A stretch of 64,000 nucleotides of DNA from Lojkania enalia (GCA_010094045.1 ML986633.1:186722-250721), one strand, 5' to 3'; positions 46,146 through 58,040 are shown, counted from the stretch's first letter. Notes: a model not told the origin generated them from the letters alone. Translations and numbers: made by a program.

Positions 46146-47007
46146 GCCGTGGTGTTAGGGTTTCCATAAACAACATTAAACGAATCCTTGTCCCTGAGTG
46201 CGTCCGGCATCTGTTTTGGCGACTGCTTTCCCATTCAATGTTTCCCCTCACAATATCATAGCACATCACATTTGGAGATCCTATATCGTTACTCCAATTC
46301 CAATATAGTAATTTAGATCGAAGTGTCGAAACCGGTTTCCCCGAGCAGTGAAAAGAACTGTCCGTTTATGTTAGCAAAACTACAAGGTATATACTCAGCA
46401 GTAGCATTGAAGGGGGATTCCATCCGGCCCCAAGCCCCATTCTTGCAAATCGTATGCCCCACAAGTCACGCAGGAGCCGATCTCGGACGGTGTGCCTGCA
46501 ACGCGTGGCTCACGCGCGCACAAGCAGGGTCCAGTTGGGGAAACAAGCTACCCCGCACCAGGATTAAGCTGTCGGAGCGAGCTAACCCGTCTGCAGGGCC
46601 TCTCCGGGGTGTATTACAGCACTAGAGAGAGCGCGGGGAGATTGCGAGCTTATATTGACGACAGCTGTCTATTGTTGCTGCTACCCGTTTTGCACAGCTA
46701 CACATTGACTCAGCGCATCTATTGTTCGCTCTCTTTCCCCCAAGGATTGTCGTATCGCTGGTTTATGCTGATTGGAGTCGTTATTTTATGCCGTGTTTGT
46801 GAGGCTTGTTGGCCCCACATTAGTTGTGCTCCACAAGCGAAGGCTCAGGCGGAACTATTTCCGACCAAGAAGTTATAGTCCACTCTGCTTCAGCTTATAT
46901 TGCATCTATTATTGCGAGTTCAGTCTTCGCTATATCCCTCTCTGACGAATGAAGAAGGGGGTGTTTGCCGTCCATCAACATCTCCACCGCAATCAATTCC
47001 CGCAATC
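46146..47007. other. Intergenic, probable promoter of the flavoprotein gene
   Basis: No gene is supported. Open frames at 46323-46878 overlap in several frames and have no family pattern. Confidence 0.45.
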
Positions 47008-48927
47008 ATGACTATGTCAAAATCCTCAATCCCCCAAACACCAACTCTCCGTGATACCCATTCCGGGATCCCCTCCCGCTTGCTTCCCAAAGCCACCAAC
47101 GCGAAATCCCTCATCTACGCTGGCAAAACAGTTTCCGACACCGTACCTTTGCGGCGCGGCCTCCCTATCCCACAAGGCATATCGAAACCTACATTCCTCT
47201 CCGCAGTCGCCGAGCTCAAAGAATCTCTCGGTGCAGAACAGGTCATCCTCAATGACAAAGAAGTGCAAAATGGCTGGTACATGGAGCACCCGAACACCCA
47301 CGACATGATGCCCTTGCTCTCCGCCGAAGAGTTCATCGCGTCAGCCGTCGTATATCCCGGCTCCGTAGCTGATGTGCAGACAATTGTTCAGTGGGCGAAT
47401 AAGCACCTTATCCCCATCTCTCCTATCTCGCTAGGCAGGAACCTGGGATATGGCGGCTCCGCGCCACGAGTCAGGGGCGCCGTGACGATCGACCTGGGCA
47501 AGAGGATGAATAGGATTCTGGATATCAATCCGGATGATTACACCTGTCTTGTGGAACCTGGCGTCACGTTCTATGCGCTACACGAGGAAATCCAGAGAAG
47601 AGGACTCGGCGACAAAATGTGGATCGATGTGCCGGATCTTGGAGGCGGAAGCGTTCTGGGAAATACGCTTGATCGCGGCGTCGGGTATACGCCGTACGGT
47701 GATCATTGGGCAGTGCATTCTGGGCTCGAGGTTGTGCTTCCGGGACCAGAGGCTAGGGTGTTGAGGACGGGGATGGGAGCCCTGCCGGGGGAAAATACGT
47801 GGCAGAGTTTCCCGTATGGATTTGGGCCGTTTAGCGACGGGATATTCTCGCAGTCGAATTTCGGTGTCGTAACGAAGATGGGAATGACACTGATGCCGAA
47901 TCCAGGCGGCTACGAGAGCTTCATGTACGTCTTCCCGAATGAGGACAGCCTGGCGCAGATCATGGACATCGTACGACCGCTCCGCATCCAGAATATCCTC
48001 GAGAATGTCGCGCAGTTGAGGCATTGTCTCCAGACGCTGGCAGTTAGGGGGCAGCCTAGGACAAAGTATTGGGATGGCGAGGGCCAGATGCCGGAGAGTG
48101 TTGTACATGAGCATCTGAAGAATACACCTGTAGGGGATTTTACGTGGGCCTATTATGGCACGTCGTATGGCCCGGAGTTTGTGAGGAAACATAAGCTGGA
48201 GATTATTGACCGCGAGTTTAAGAGGGTTCCCGGTGCTAGAAGAATCGATCCGAGCACCCTGCCAGCGGATGAGTACTTTTGGTCCCGCGATAGGATTGCG
48301 AGTGGAACCCCGGATCTGGTCGAGCTGGCTTGGGTCAATTGGATGCCGAATGGGAGTCATATTGCATTTAGTCCTATTGCGCCAATTCGCGGCACGGATG
48401 CGACGAAGCTGTGGGATTTGGCAAAGAAGAGCCATAAAGAGGCAGGTATTGATCTTATGCCAGCATTTTGTGTAGGCCTGAGGGAGATGCATCTCATCGT
48501 TGAGATTGTGTTTGACAATACAGATGAGGGGATGAGGAGACGGGCAGAGAAGTGTCTCCGGGATATGATCGATGATGCAGCGAAGCTAGGGTATGGGGAG
48601 TATAGGACACATTTAGCGCTTATGGATCAAGTGGCCGGGACGTATAATTGGAACGACAACGCGTTGATGAAGTAAGTTGCCATACTCTGCTTCATAATGT
48701 TACGTATTTGTTCACGGAACCTGACTAGTACATTATCAGAGAACTAACAGGAGTATAGGTTCAATAATGATCTCAAGGATGCGCTTGACCCAAATGGCAT
48801 TCTTGCGCCCGGCCGCTGCGGGATTTGGCCGAAGCGATATAGGAACAGGGATTGGGAGTTGAAGGGCGGAGAGACCAGGAGTGAGGGAAACGGTGTTGCG
48901 CCGAGGATTGGTGAAACGAAGATCTAA
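47008..48927 (+). CDS. Vanillyl-alcohol-oxidase-like covalent flavoprotein
   Basis: Two exons, 47008-48671 and 48759-48927, give 610 aa. The 87-bp intron (GTAAGT...TATAG) lies in MK|FNND. The protein matches vanillyl-alcohol oxidase over its full length: the FAD-binding segment ISLGRNLGYGGSAPRV, then VEPGVTFYALH, DVPDLGGGSVLGN and YTPYGDHW. His451 in PNGSH corresponds to the His that holds 8-alpha-linked FAD in the Penicillium enzyme. Tyr532-Arg533 in GEYRTH correspond to its phenolate-binding Tyr-Arg pair. The family oxidises 4-hydroxybenzyl alcohols, ethers and alkylphenols with O2, making H2O2. The N-terminal extension of about 45 residues is longer than in the Penicillium enzyme. There is no signal peptide, and peroxisomal location is not shown: the C-terminus (GETKI) is not a clear PTS1. 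Confidence 0.9.
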
Positions 48928-49116
48928 GCAAGAGATGTGGAATCTTGCAGAGAGAACTGCTAGTGCTTTCACAGACCTTTGGCTAGTAGAGTTCTCTCTA
49001 ACGAGAAAATCGGAGACTCACGTAATTAATTAAGGTTTCGCAACACATTATATACATTTAAATTACAATTGCTCCACTACAGTACATCACCTCATTTCGC
49101 ATCCGTAATTGTGTTT

Positions 49117-50577
49117 TCAGGCCTTCCATTTCCAGGTCGAATTACCGTCTATCCGCCAATCGGCGCTCCTGATTGTTTTCCAGATCCCCCAGAATCCGCC
49201 AAGAAGCCATACTGACTTCAACCGTGAGCTCTAATGCTGCTTCACCAATTGTTTGTGCCTTTAAATATCTACATGCACCTTCTCGTACACGGCAACATCG
49301 TAGCCCGATATTTCTCTCGGAGACTTTCATGCCACTTCCGATCGAACAGCACCCAGAAATCCAGTTCGCTGTAGTACGTGTGTGCGTATAGCCACTTCAT
49401 GCCGCCTAGCTTACCAAGCTTCTTTCCAAGTTGCCGATTCTTATCTAGAAACTCTTCCTTGTTCTTAGGACCGAATCCCCACGAGCCTATGTTGAGCTTT
49501 TGATCCGATGCCAAATCACTCTTCATATGCGGATTCATCGTTGGGTGTGGACTCTGTTTTAAGGGACAACCAAATCGGCCGAATTCCAAACATTCCACCG
49601 GTATACTCGATAAATTCTTCTGCACTTGGGTAAGGCAACGCCATGTCTTGCACCACGTACCGACTTACTTCTCCACTAGCATGCAAGGCACGATATAGCA
49701 TTCGAGTGTGGTAGAAGTCGTCGAGAATCCAACATGTGTATTATTGAAGGGAAAATTCATGTAGCGGAATGCAGAGCGACCGACACAGAAACCGCTGCGG
49801 TCGTACCTAAAAAATGTACTCTGCTAGCGGAACATATTCGACAATTGGCTTTGAAATGGATTTTGTCCGGGATTCGACGTGCGGATAGAACCATGGATCC
49901 CAAGGGTGGCTGAACATCTACGGCTTTTGTGCCTATGATGAGATCGTTTGTCATTTCGCTTATTACGATCGCCCCATTATCTTTCGAGAAGATAATGCCT
50001 TCGACATAGTCGTAGTCATTGTCCGTTCCCTCCGTCTTCCCTTTCATCATCTAGATAGCCTCGCTCACGCTTCTCGTCGGCCAATAAGTCGTCATAACAA
50101 ATTTCTTTGCTTCAATCAATTTCAACTCAACAACTGTAGTAACGCGTAATGTGCCCATTTGCTATTTTGCTTTTCTGATGCGGTAACTACTTCTCCGTCC
50201 CCAAGAACCATCTCCACAGAACTAATGGTCCGATCAAAAAACCAAACTTAAACCTACTACTCTCGCCCGCCATCCCCGCGTCCCCGCCCCCTACCGTGAT
50301 CCCATGGAACTCCATAACAACAGGAGGTACTAAGCCGTGCGGGAGCGTGACTTCTACTAAGCGATCCATAGGCACATTAGGTTCGACTAGAGTTGGTTGC
50401 GAGGCGGTGTCGACTTTGAGAACACACCGCAATGCGGAGATGTTAACTACGCGGTTTTCGAGAGAGGGTCGCGTGCTGTTTGTTGAGCCGTGGGATATCC
50501 GGAATGGCTCTGTCCGGGAAGAAATAGTCGGAGACGGCGGAGGCAATGCGCAATACAAGGCGCTGGTGGCGATCCAT
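49117..50577 (-). pseudogene. DHCR24-like FAD-dependent reductase pseudogene
   Basis: The gene can be followed over about 1.4 kb on the minus strand, but in several frames. It starts at ATG 50577 (MDRHQRLVLRIASAVSDYF) and shifts to a frame with FRISHGSTNSTR, LVEPNVPMDRLVEVTLPHGL and MEFHGITVGGG, the FAD-binding PCMH part. It shifts again at VEMVLGDGEVVTASEK, then continues with ELKLIEAKKFV, a TAG at about 50051, DYDYVEGIIFSKDNG, YRALHASGEVSRYVVQD and GGMKWLYAHTYY, ending near GFWGIWKTIRSADW and TGA 49117-49119. The order and motifs match fungal homologues of delta(24)-sterol reductase. There are at least three frameshifts and one stop. It is convergent with the intact VAO homologue, only 190 bp away. 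Confidence 0.72.
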
Positions 50578-50976
50578 TTTTGAAACAATAAATAAACGAC
50601 TGAAATATATTGTCTACGGTTTAGAAATATAAAGGGAGGCCATTCGTACATTTGATGACGACGAAATGAACGGATGGTCAAGCAACTGGTGAAGTTTTCT
50701 GCCAATGGAGGCTACCGGGTTGCGGTTAGTAAGGATTGGTGGCCTGGCCGGCAGTTTTTGGCACGCTTGCATGTTTCCGAACTGTGTTTACTATATGGCT
50801 ATCCTATGGAACGGGTTCTGCATCCGGAGCCTGCTAATCGGGGTTCTAACATTCTAATTAGATTCTGTAAGCAGGAGGGGGGTGGAGACTGTATAGGGTG
50901 GTATAGATAGATGTATTGATGGCGTACTGTGGTGTTCCCTTGACCTCTTGGTCAAGGTACGGCGGGGGAACATATA

Positions 50977-52805
50977 ACGTAATCCACCACTGAGCTGCGC
51001 ACCCCAGCGAGCTGCGCACCCCACCAAAACGCGACAAAACGCGTCCACCTTCTTGACCATGGCTCGACAACAACAAGCTCAATTACTATTAAAAGAAGGC
51101 AGAATTAGTCTTGCCCTTGTCTCAATCAAGTCTAATACTTGTCAGTCAATTCGTGCTGCTGCAACAGCCTACAATGTCCCTGAATCGACCCTACGGACGC
51201 GTCTCCGCGGTGTACAAGCTAGGATCGAGACAACGCCTATCAATCGCAAGCTATCGCCAGTTGAAGAGCAGTCCCTTGTTTACTGGATCCTAGACCTTGA
51301 TCGACGAGGTTTTCCCCCGCAACTTATTAACGTGCGACAAATGGCAGACGTTTTACTCGCTGCTCGCGGCGCAGATCCTCCCCCGAGGCCTATAGGAAAG
51401 AACTGGGTGTCACGCTTTGTCAAGAGCCAGGTAGAGCTCCAGACTAAGTGGAATAGGAAGCTGCACTCCCAGCGTGCTCTCTATCAGGATCCAGTCAAGT
51501 TTGGTGCCTGGTTTAAGCTCGTAGAAGAGATGCGCTAGGCGTATGGAATCTATGATCAAGATACCTATAAATTTGATGAGACAGGATTTATGATAGGGGT
51601 CGCCAGCACGTCTAAGGTCGTGACGAGCGCTAATAGAACTGGCCGGGTAACTGCTATTCAGCCAGGTAATCGTGACTGGGTCACAGCGATTGAGTGTATT
51701 AATGCGTCTGGCTGGATGATCTCACTGCTCATCATCCTACCAGGCAAGCTATACCAGGCTAGCTGGTATCGCTTAATTCCTGACAACTGGACGATTGCAG
51801 TTAGCGAAAATGGCTGGACAACTGATAAGATTAGCCTAGTATGGATTAAGCACTTCAACAATCAGATATTGTCACGTACGGTGGGCGTCTATCGTCTGCT
51901 TATAGTAGACGGGCATGGCAGCCATATAACGCCTGAGTTTGATCAATATTGTACAGAGAACAAGATTATCAGTCTCTGTATGCCAGCTCACAGCTCCTAC
52001 CTCCTACAGCTGCTAGATGTCAGCTGCTACGCGCCGCTCAAGCAGTCGTACAGACGCGAGGTGTCTGAGCTAGCGCGCAATCGGATCTTCTATGTTGATA
52101 AGCTAGACTTTCTAAGCATGTATCAGCGTATTAGGCCTACTGTATTTAGTGAGCAGAGCATTAGGAGTGGGTTTTAAGCGACAGGCTTAATCCCATTCTG
52201 CCCTAATCGCGTTCTATCGTCGCTCACTATCGTCCGAACACCGTCACCTCCACGCCAAAATCCTGATAGTGAGCAGCACTGGACAGCAGAGACGCCTCAT
52301 ACAGTTGTCCAGCTTCAGCAGCAGACTTATATAAGACCGTCTAGGTCGCCAGTCACAGAGCCCTACAAACCAGGCAATATCTCAGCTTGTTAAAGGATGC
52401 CAGATAGCGATGCATTCTGCGACAATCCTCGCAGAGGAGAACACCAAGCTCCGTCAGGCAAACCAGCGCCGAGAGCGGAAGAGACAACAGTGACGACAGT
52501 ATATTGCCTCAGGAGGGGCTCTCTCAGGCGAGGAAGGTCGAAGGCTGGCTACAGAGGCTGATAGGTTGCTTGAGGTAGAGGCGCAGGCTGAGGCATCTCA
52601 GGTGCGCCAGCGAGCACCACCAACCTGCTCAAAGTGCCACGAGCGAGGCTATAACAGGTCTGGATGTAGAAGCAATTAGGAATATTTTGTATATATATTT
52701 GTATAGGTTTAATTCAGTTGTTGTTCAGTTATCCGTCAAAAAAGCACGCTGCTTTTGGTGGGGTGCGCAGCTCGCTGGGGTGCGCAGCTCAGTGGTGGAT
52801 TACGT
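50977..52805 (+). mobile_element. Pogo/Fot1-like Tc1-mariner DNA transposon, 1,829 bp
   Basis: The ends are near-perfect inverted repeats of at least 53 bp, starting ACGTAATCCACCACTGAGC and flanked by TA on both sides (50975-50976 and 52806-52807). The TA duplication is confirmed by comparison with the empty LTR copy at 54980-55140, which has one TATA at this spot. Each inverted repeat itself contains two direct copies of the 15-mer GAGCTGCGCACCCCA. Internally it carries one transposase gene. The inverted repeats have kept their identity, so the insertion is younger than the surrounding decayed elements. Confidence 0.9.
51059..52492 (+). pseudogene. Pogo-type transposase with two premature stops
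   Basis: One frame from ATG 51059 reads HTH_Psq and CENP-B/Tc5-type DNA-binding regions (ISLALVSIKS...SIRAAATAYNVPESTLRTR; GKNWVSRFVKSQVELQTKWN) and then the DDE domain. Its acidic residues are in KFDETGF, LIVDGHGSH and LLQLLDVSCYAPLK. The frame is broken by TAG at 51536-51538 (EEMR-stop-AYGIYD) and TAA at 52175-52177 (SGF-stop-ATGLIPF). Both fit C-to-T change from CAG and CAA, although the second could come from another codon. Without these the catalytic triad is complete, so the element became inactive recently. I see no intron that would remove the stops. Confidence 0.82.
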
Positions 52806-52868
52806 TAGTACATGAGACTGCTTAGTCAAGGGCTGCACAGCTGACCAGGCACGTGACCTGAGCTTACA

Positions 52869-53551
52869 GATTCCATTTTCCAAGCCATGATATTTAGAGC
52901 GTGTACGAAGCTAGGGATTGCTTATTGGCCTTGATTAGGCACCGAAGTAATTAGTCATGACGAATGCTCGTCAAGTCGTGCCAATGAAAATGCTCGCACA
53001 TCCTTACTTGTGGATGAAACATGCCCTTTGTTTACAGAGGTATCTAAGAGAAAAACTCCCGTTAACTCTCCGTGGGGTTTTGGCTAAATAGATGACATTC
53101 CTAAACTTTGAGGCAGAGAGGCATCCTAGCTAAGCCGTTAGACTTAAGATTCTAGACATTAGATTATTGCGCAACTTGACAAATCGCAAACGGCAGCGAA
53201 GGGAGATTGAGCGAATTGGTTGGCTCCTACTTGTCAGAATCTTCTGCACTGTTTTGGTCACACTCAAAATTAACATCGGCCATCTAAGTCCTCTACCATA
53301 TTGTATCATTGTCTTTTTTTCTCAACGGGGAAACTAGCTCAGCACCGTTTGTATCAGAGCGTAGATTTTGGCCTCGCTGATAAATCCATGCTTTATTACC
53401 AATGTGAACCCTTTTGCTTTCTTGAGGACCACTGCTCCACTGAGTACGCAGAGATGCCCGCGGCAGCTTTCTTTGGACGGAATCAGGCCACGGCGCCCCA
53501 GATAACTGTGCCATAGCTGAAATCTCCCAATTTAGAGTTTTGCTTCTTTGA
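52869..53551. other. Intergenic, nothing seen
   Basis: No coding pattern. It lies between two mobile-element remnants. Confidence 0.5.
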
Positions 53552-53697
53552 TGTAAGGTTAGATGTATCGCATAATCCCTATTATGGATTAGCCCTGATA
53601 TCGTGTGATACCTAGGATAGACAGTATAAATAGCCCTGATGCTCCATGGATATGAATCAACACAGCCCTTCCTCCTTGTCTGCCCCGATACTTTACA
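53552..53697 (+). repeat. Solo LTR, family L3, copy 3
   Basis: 146 bp, TGTAAGGTTAG to ATACTTTACA, flanked by an exact 5-bp duplication TTTGA (53547-53551 and 53698-53702). It has an AGTATAAATAGCC TATA box at about 53622. This is the best-preserved L3 copy and defines the family ends. Confidence 0.78.
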
Positions 53698-54979
53698 TTT
53701 GATATCGTTCCACCACCTACATAATACGAATTCTCCGCGGATTCCTATATGGCTAACTGGCATCGCGAGCCTAGACCTGGGTCTTCATCGTCCTCATGGC
53801 GCTATTGGCTTATTTTTCAGCCTAGGAATTTTTTTTTTTCAGCGGAATTTTATTAATGACCAAATCCGGCATGTTTAGATCGTTGGACGTTAAGATCTGC
53901 AACGGGACAGGGCCAATTGTGACCTCCATGCGCCAAAGAATCTCTATTTTTCGGCTTGCATTAACCGAAGTAAACGCCGCTTTAGGTGCTTCTTCTCATA
54001 GAATTCTCTGAAGAGAAGATAATGAAAGATTCTGCATGTTATGAAATCCATGTCTTTCCATTCTATTAATATCGCACATGTGGATTTTATCACGTTTGGT
54101 TAGTTACAACATCATGGATGCACTCCCTCAGACTCTAAAGTCCATATATATATCTACTGCTGTAACCTAGGCCCTGAATGAATTTCATTCGTGAAAAAAG
54201 CTGAATTTCAGCCTTGTATCCTAGCCCCACTCTGTTTGAGTGATTGTTGGGAATTTCGCCGCTCGCCTTATGTAAATGGTTAACCAAATCATAGTTCGAT
54301 GTTTTATTGGCTCTACTCGGCCGTCTTAAACCTCATTCTTAACCGAGTTCCAAGGCGAAACACATCCCGGTGCTTGCCGAGACTTCTCGTGTCTGTATGC
54401 ACTGAGATACAACATCCCGACTCAGGTAGAAAATCTCAAGAACATCTTGCTAGAGCGTGCTACCCAGCTTCAATTATGTAAGGCGTCCCACGGGAACGTT
54501 AACTCTCACGCGCGCTTCTACCCGACTCCATGCAAGGAGTTTCCAAGGATGGGCACAGCATGCACGAAGTACAAGGCAAAAGTCGTGCCTCGTAGCGCGG
54601 CCAACTCAATTAAGCAGGAGACAGAGTCTTGGTAGTCTGGTTTCTTCACATGTGCATGGATTTTTCTATCTTTGCAGTAAGGCAAACATAGACGCTTGTT
54701 CGCCCCCCTACGCTGGAAATCCTTTTCATTTGGGTTCTGCTTCTATGGGGTTTAGGCTATTTAGAGAATATAGAGACGCATAAGTAGCAACGACCCTTCC
54801 GTGAAAGATAAAGTCCCCATCTACTAGCTTTGCCTTCACCGCGATCTAGAGCCATCGTTCTTCGAAAAGGAGGTTTTGCAAATTGATTATAAAATTCTAT
54901 ACTTCTATGGCCTTGTTGCAGCTTGTCTTCTTCAACTTGCATCTTCAAGAAGCGATATAGATGCTGGCGCTTTCGAGTA
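53698..54979. other. Intergenic, no gene seen
   Basis: Short frames (54299-54783) have no recognisable pattern. There is a T12 run near 53831. Confidence 0.5.
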
Positions 54980-55140
54980 TGTAAGCTCAGGTCACGTGTC
55001 TGGTCAGCTGTGCAGCCCTTGACTAAGCAGTCTTGTGTACTATATATTCTCCAGCTGTACCTTGACCGAGAGGTCAAGGGACCTCATCAATACATCTATC
55101 TATACCACCCTATACAGTCTCCACCCCCCTCCTGCTTACA
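54980..55140 (+). repeat. Solo LTR, family L2, copy 2 (uninterrupted)
   Basis: 161 bp, TGTAAGCTCAGG to CCTGCTTACA, with flanking 5-mers GAGTA and AAGTA (four of five match). It contains an ACTATATATTC TATA-like box and the CTTGACC...GGTCAAG inverted pair. It is the reverse complement of the split copy at 50866-52868 and serves as its empty-site reference. Confidence 0.72.
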
Positions 55141-55264
55141 AAGTATAACCAGGAAGACCACGATTACTCTCACATATGCAGAAGGCGAGTACTAATACTT
55201 AGCTCCTCTCTTCTTTCTTCGCTAACTGACTGGACCTAATTATGTAGTATATTATCACTCTTAT

Positions 55265-55855
55265 ACTATATAGAGAGGCGATCGCCTGCGAAGATGATAA
55301 AGAGTAGAATCGCCTCGCCGCGAGCATTATTACCCTGAATTACTATAACCTTCTTTCTATTACCTAGCTGTACGGCCTTTGGTCAATTACGTCTCTCTAA
55401 GCTAGTACCAGCTTTATTTATCGATATCACACCCATCTAAAAGCCTATCTTATCGAAATAATAGATATCTTCATCAATAATGCTGTGTTTTGCTTTTATG
55501 TGCTGTACAAGGTTGAGCCATATCCTAATTATCTCAAGATCCTCGTGTAGAGCTCGCCAGCAATTATACTCTCGATTGAATTAAGTAGTGAGCTCAGGTG
55601 TTCGTTTGAAGAGGTTTTGTGACCACTTCTAGCCGATCTGACTAGTAGAGCGCGCAGACATCAATTGATCAGCCATGTCGTATACAGCATTCAACCGAGG
55701 GGGAAATTCTCGAGAATCCGAGTCAAAAATATGTCGAACAGTAATTGATACTGCTGAACTGGTGAGATCCTTTAAATTAGGTTCACAATCGCGTCGTGAA
55801 AGGTTTCTAGCACGTCGATTTTGAAGAGCATTTCCATTAATATCGTACATCGCTG
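55265..55855 (-). pseudogene. Decayed second pogo-type transposase
   Basis: On the minus strand the segment from 55850 reads HIFDSDSREFPPRLNAVYDMAD, matching the LDRRGFPPQLINVRQMAD region of the transposase at 51059. Lower down come DEDIYYFDKIGF-stop-MGVIS and PKAVQLGNRKKVIVIQGNNARG, the start of the DDE domain. There are many TAG and TAA codons, and the first catalytic region reads FDK instead of FDE. The sequence is clearly a different lineage from the nearby element. No inverted-repeat ends are identified. Confidence 0.65.
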
Positions 55856-56067
55856 CAGCGCGTCGCTAGCGTTGAAGCTGGTTTTAATTAATTTTAATTA
55901 ATAGCTGGTATAGTTAGTAATAACCTTCCTTCATATTGAATTGACTATAGCTCGGAGAATTGAGACATAATAGTTGACGGTCGACACATCGCGTTTTGTT
56001 AATGGAGTTGCTATCTCGCCTAAGTGGTTACTTCGCTTTGTGGAGTACGTTAATCCACCTTCAAATG

Positions 56068-56216
56068 TGTCACTTGTTTCTACTATCCTATTATAGTTGA
56101 CCTATTTTCAGGCCTATATAGTCTCGCTACTACCAGCCTCTAATCAGGTAAGCCACTTACCCTCCAATACATCAATATTTGCCTCAGCAATTGATGCTGC
56201 CTGATACGCGACAAAA
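56068..56216 (-). repeat. Dispersed repeat R, copy 1
   Basis: About 149 bp whose reverse complement matches 61385-61539 at high identity, with small gaps. Shared landmarks are GTCGCGTATCAGG, GCTGAGGCAAATATTGATGTA, GGGTAAGTGGC and CTATATAGGCCTGAAAA. One frame reads FVAYQ.ASIAEANIDV. It probably belongs to the 5' part of the decayed pogo element next to it. Confidence 0.65.
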
Positions 56217-56408
56217 TGCTTTCTTAATTCATGAAAAAGGTGTCATAGTAGCTCGAGGAAAGCCTATGTGACTTCGTATTGTGAGCGTGATATAGGGTGA
56301 ACTGGTTTTCTAAATTTATGCAGTCGTATTTTGGAGCTCAAGTGGCAATGCGGCGTAGACGTGGCATCATAAAAAGCACTACCCCAATATTGGTATTGTC
56401 TATTTCAA

Positions 56409-57154
56409 ATGGTATGGATCATGGTCACATTTAGTAAACTCTCACATGATATAATCCACTATATGTTCCTCTACTTGGAGCACGATCTACCGTTCCTCTG
56501 CTGCCTGGCCATAGTATGTAGCGGATTTCAAGTCGTGAGAAAGCTAATTACCCGACATATTAGCGGGCTAGATAGGCGAGGTAATATTTTGGTTTACAGA
56601 AGATTTTCAGAAGCTCCGGAGCTACCATCATATGTTCTATCCTGCGACGAGATTAGCATTGTGAAAGATGGGTATATCAGGCACAACGGCCTTGGCAGGC
56701 TCTCAAATTTCCGAATCATCGCGAACCTACGTTCAGTAGGAGACTTTCGCCAGAGCCAGTTAGGGATTCGAGCGTACTACAACGTATTGAATTAACGTTC
56801 AGATGTTGGCGTTATGGACGAGATGAGCAGCACGACTTCCCGTGCGAGTTCCTTAACGCTTATGATTTCTCTAGAATTCACACAATCAACCTCATCTTGT
56901 GCGATTTCGCATCGACAGAAATTGTACGGTCCATTCTGCTACCAAATATTAGGAATATAACAGTGAGGCTCTTGGCTAGGATTCGGAGGCCGCGGGTTCC
57001 CGGTTTCCTTACGACACGGGAGTCAACAATTCATTCGAATCTTATGAAACAAGTGGTATGTGGAATCTTTGCTCGAAACCCTTCACGAAGTAGTCACACT
57101 CTATCCATTCTTGCGACGATTATATTGTCAGATTTCAGTGCGCATGTCTCCTAA
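56409..57154 (+). pseudogene. F-box-like protein gene with a frameshift
   Basis: From ATG 56409 the frame encodes an F-box-like start (FSKLSHDIIHYMFLYLEHDLPFL, residues 8-30) and continues to a stop at 56793-56795. Before that stop, around 56775, the next frame begins RIELTFRCWRYGRDEQHDF and continues through NAYDFSRIHTINLILCDF to 57154. This second part reads like the Leu-rich part of the same protein. No intron with proper ends joins them, so a one-base shift is the simplest explanation. Substrate and partner are unknown. Confidence 0.45.
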
Positions 57155-58040
57155 TACCGGGCTCGGACCAAACTGCCAAACAATCTAATTAAATAAAGTA
57201 GGTTGGGCGTTGGAGCCAGTGCAGAGGACCCTGAGATGTTTATCACTACTCGAGATGTTTGAAGACAAAGTCCCTTATGATAATTCTTATATGGGATTTT
57301 CGGGATATTCTGTAATAGAGGAATTGTGAATTGCTTCAAGTCTCTAGTTGGAGGTCCCACCGATGAAAGACAGCCGCTGCCATTTTTACTTTACTCTACT
57401 TTAATATCCCTACGCTTATGTAGTAAAATAGGTGGAGACGAGGCTTAGTAGTCTGAATACATAATCAACCTGAATTTTCCAAAGTGTCGCGCGTTTTTCA
57501 TGACTATAGCGAGAAAGAATTTAGGGAGTAGGACATACATGTCATTCCCGAATCTCGCTTCTCCTGGGTTCCCCAATTCCCTTTAGTAGAGGCAAAAAAA
57601 AATTCTTGGTTTAAGACAGGTAGAAATGGCGGATGCAACTGGGAGTATTGAAATGATAAATTGGCCGCGGAAGCAATGGACTTCTCCGGTTTCTGTTGAA
57701 GCATTTCGGGATGCTAGCGTCATGGAAAATATCCGAATGAGTTACTCTTAATCACGCCCGAATAGCTAAGTGCGCCCTTGGTAGTGCTAGATAAGTACAG
57801 AGAACTATGCGTCTAACGACGCCTTGCCGAGTTGTAGTGGCTCTGCTTGTGGAGAAATGCAATTACAAAGAGGAATTTGAGTTTGATACTAAAGACGGCA
57901 AAATGCTCACAATGTATGCATTCTTGATTTACATGGTCAACCAATACGGGCGGAAGTAAGTGGCCACTCCACTAAAATTTCATAACTGGTTTCGAACAAT
58001 ATTTAATAATCTATGTTAATGACCGTGAATTTCATAGCTA
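57155..58040. other. Intergenic, no supported gene
   Basis: A 50-codon frame from ATG 57808 (MRLTTPCRVVVALLVEKCNY) is too short to judge. Confidence 0.45.

Larger units (their letters stand above)
50866..52868 (-). repeat. Solo LTR, family L2, copy 1, split by a pogo-like transposon
   Basis: The outer parts 50866-50976 and 52806-52868 together form a TGTAAGC...GCTTACA element of about 172 bp. Exact 5-bp duplications GATTC flank it (50861-50865 and 52869-52873). It is the reverse complement of the uninterrupted copy at 54980-55140. On the minus strand a TATATA-like box lies beside the insertion point. Confidence 0.75.

Noticed and set aside
47578..48492. 304-codon frame on the - strand
   Set aside because: It is antisense to the vanillyl-alcohol-oxidase-like gene and has no family pattern of its own.
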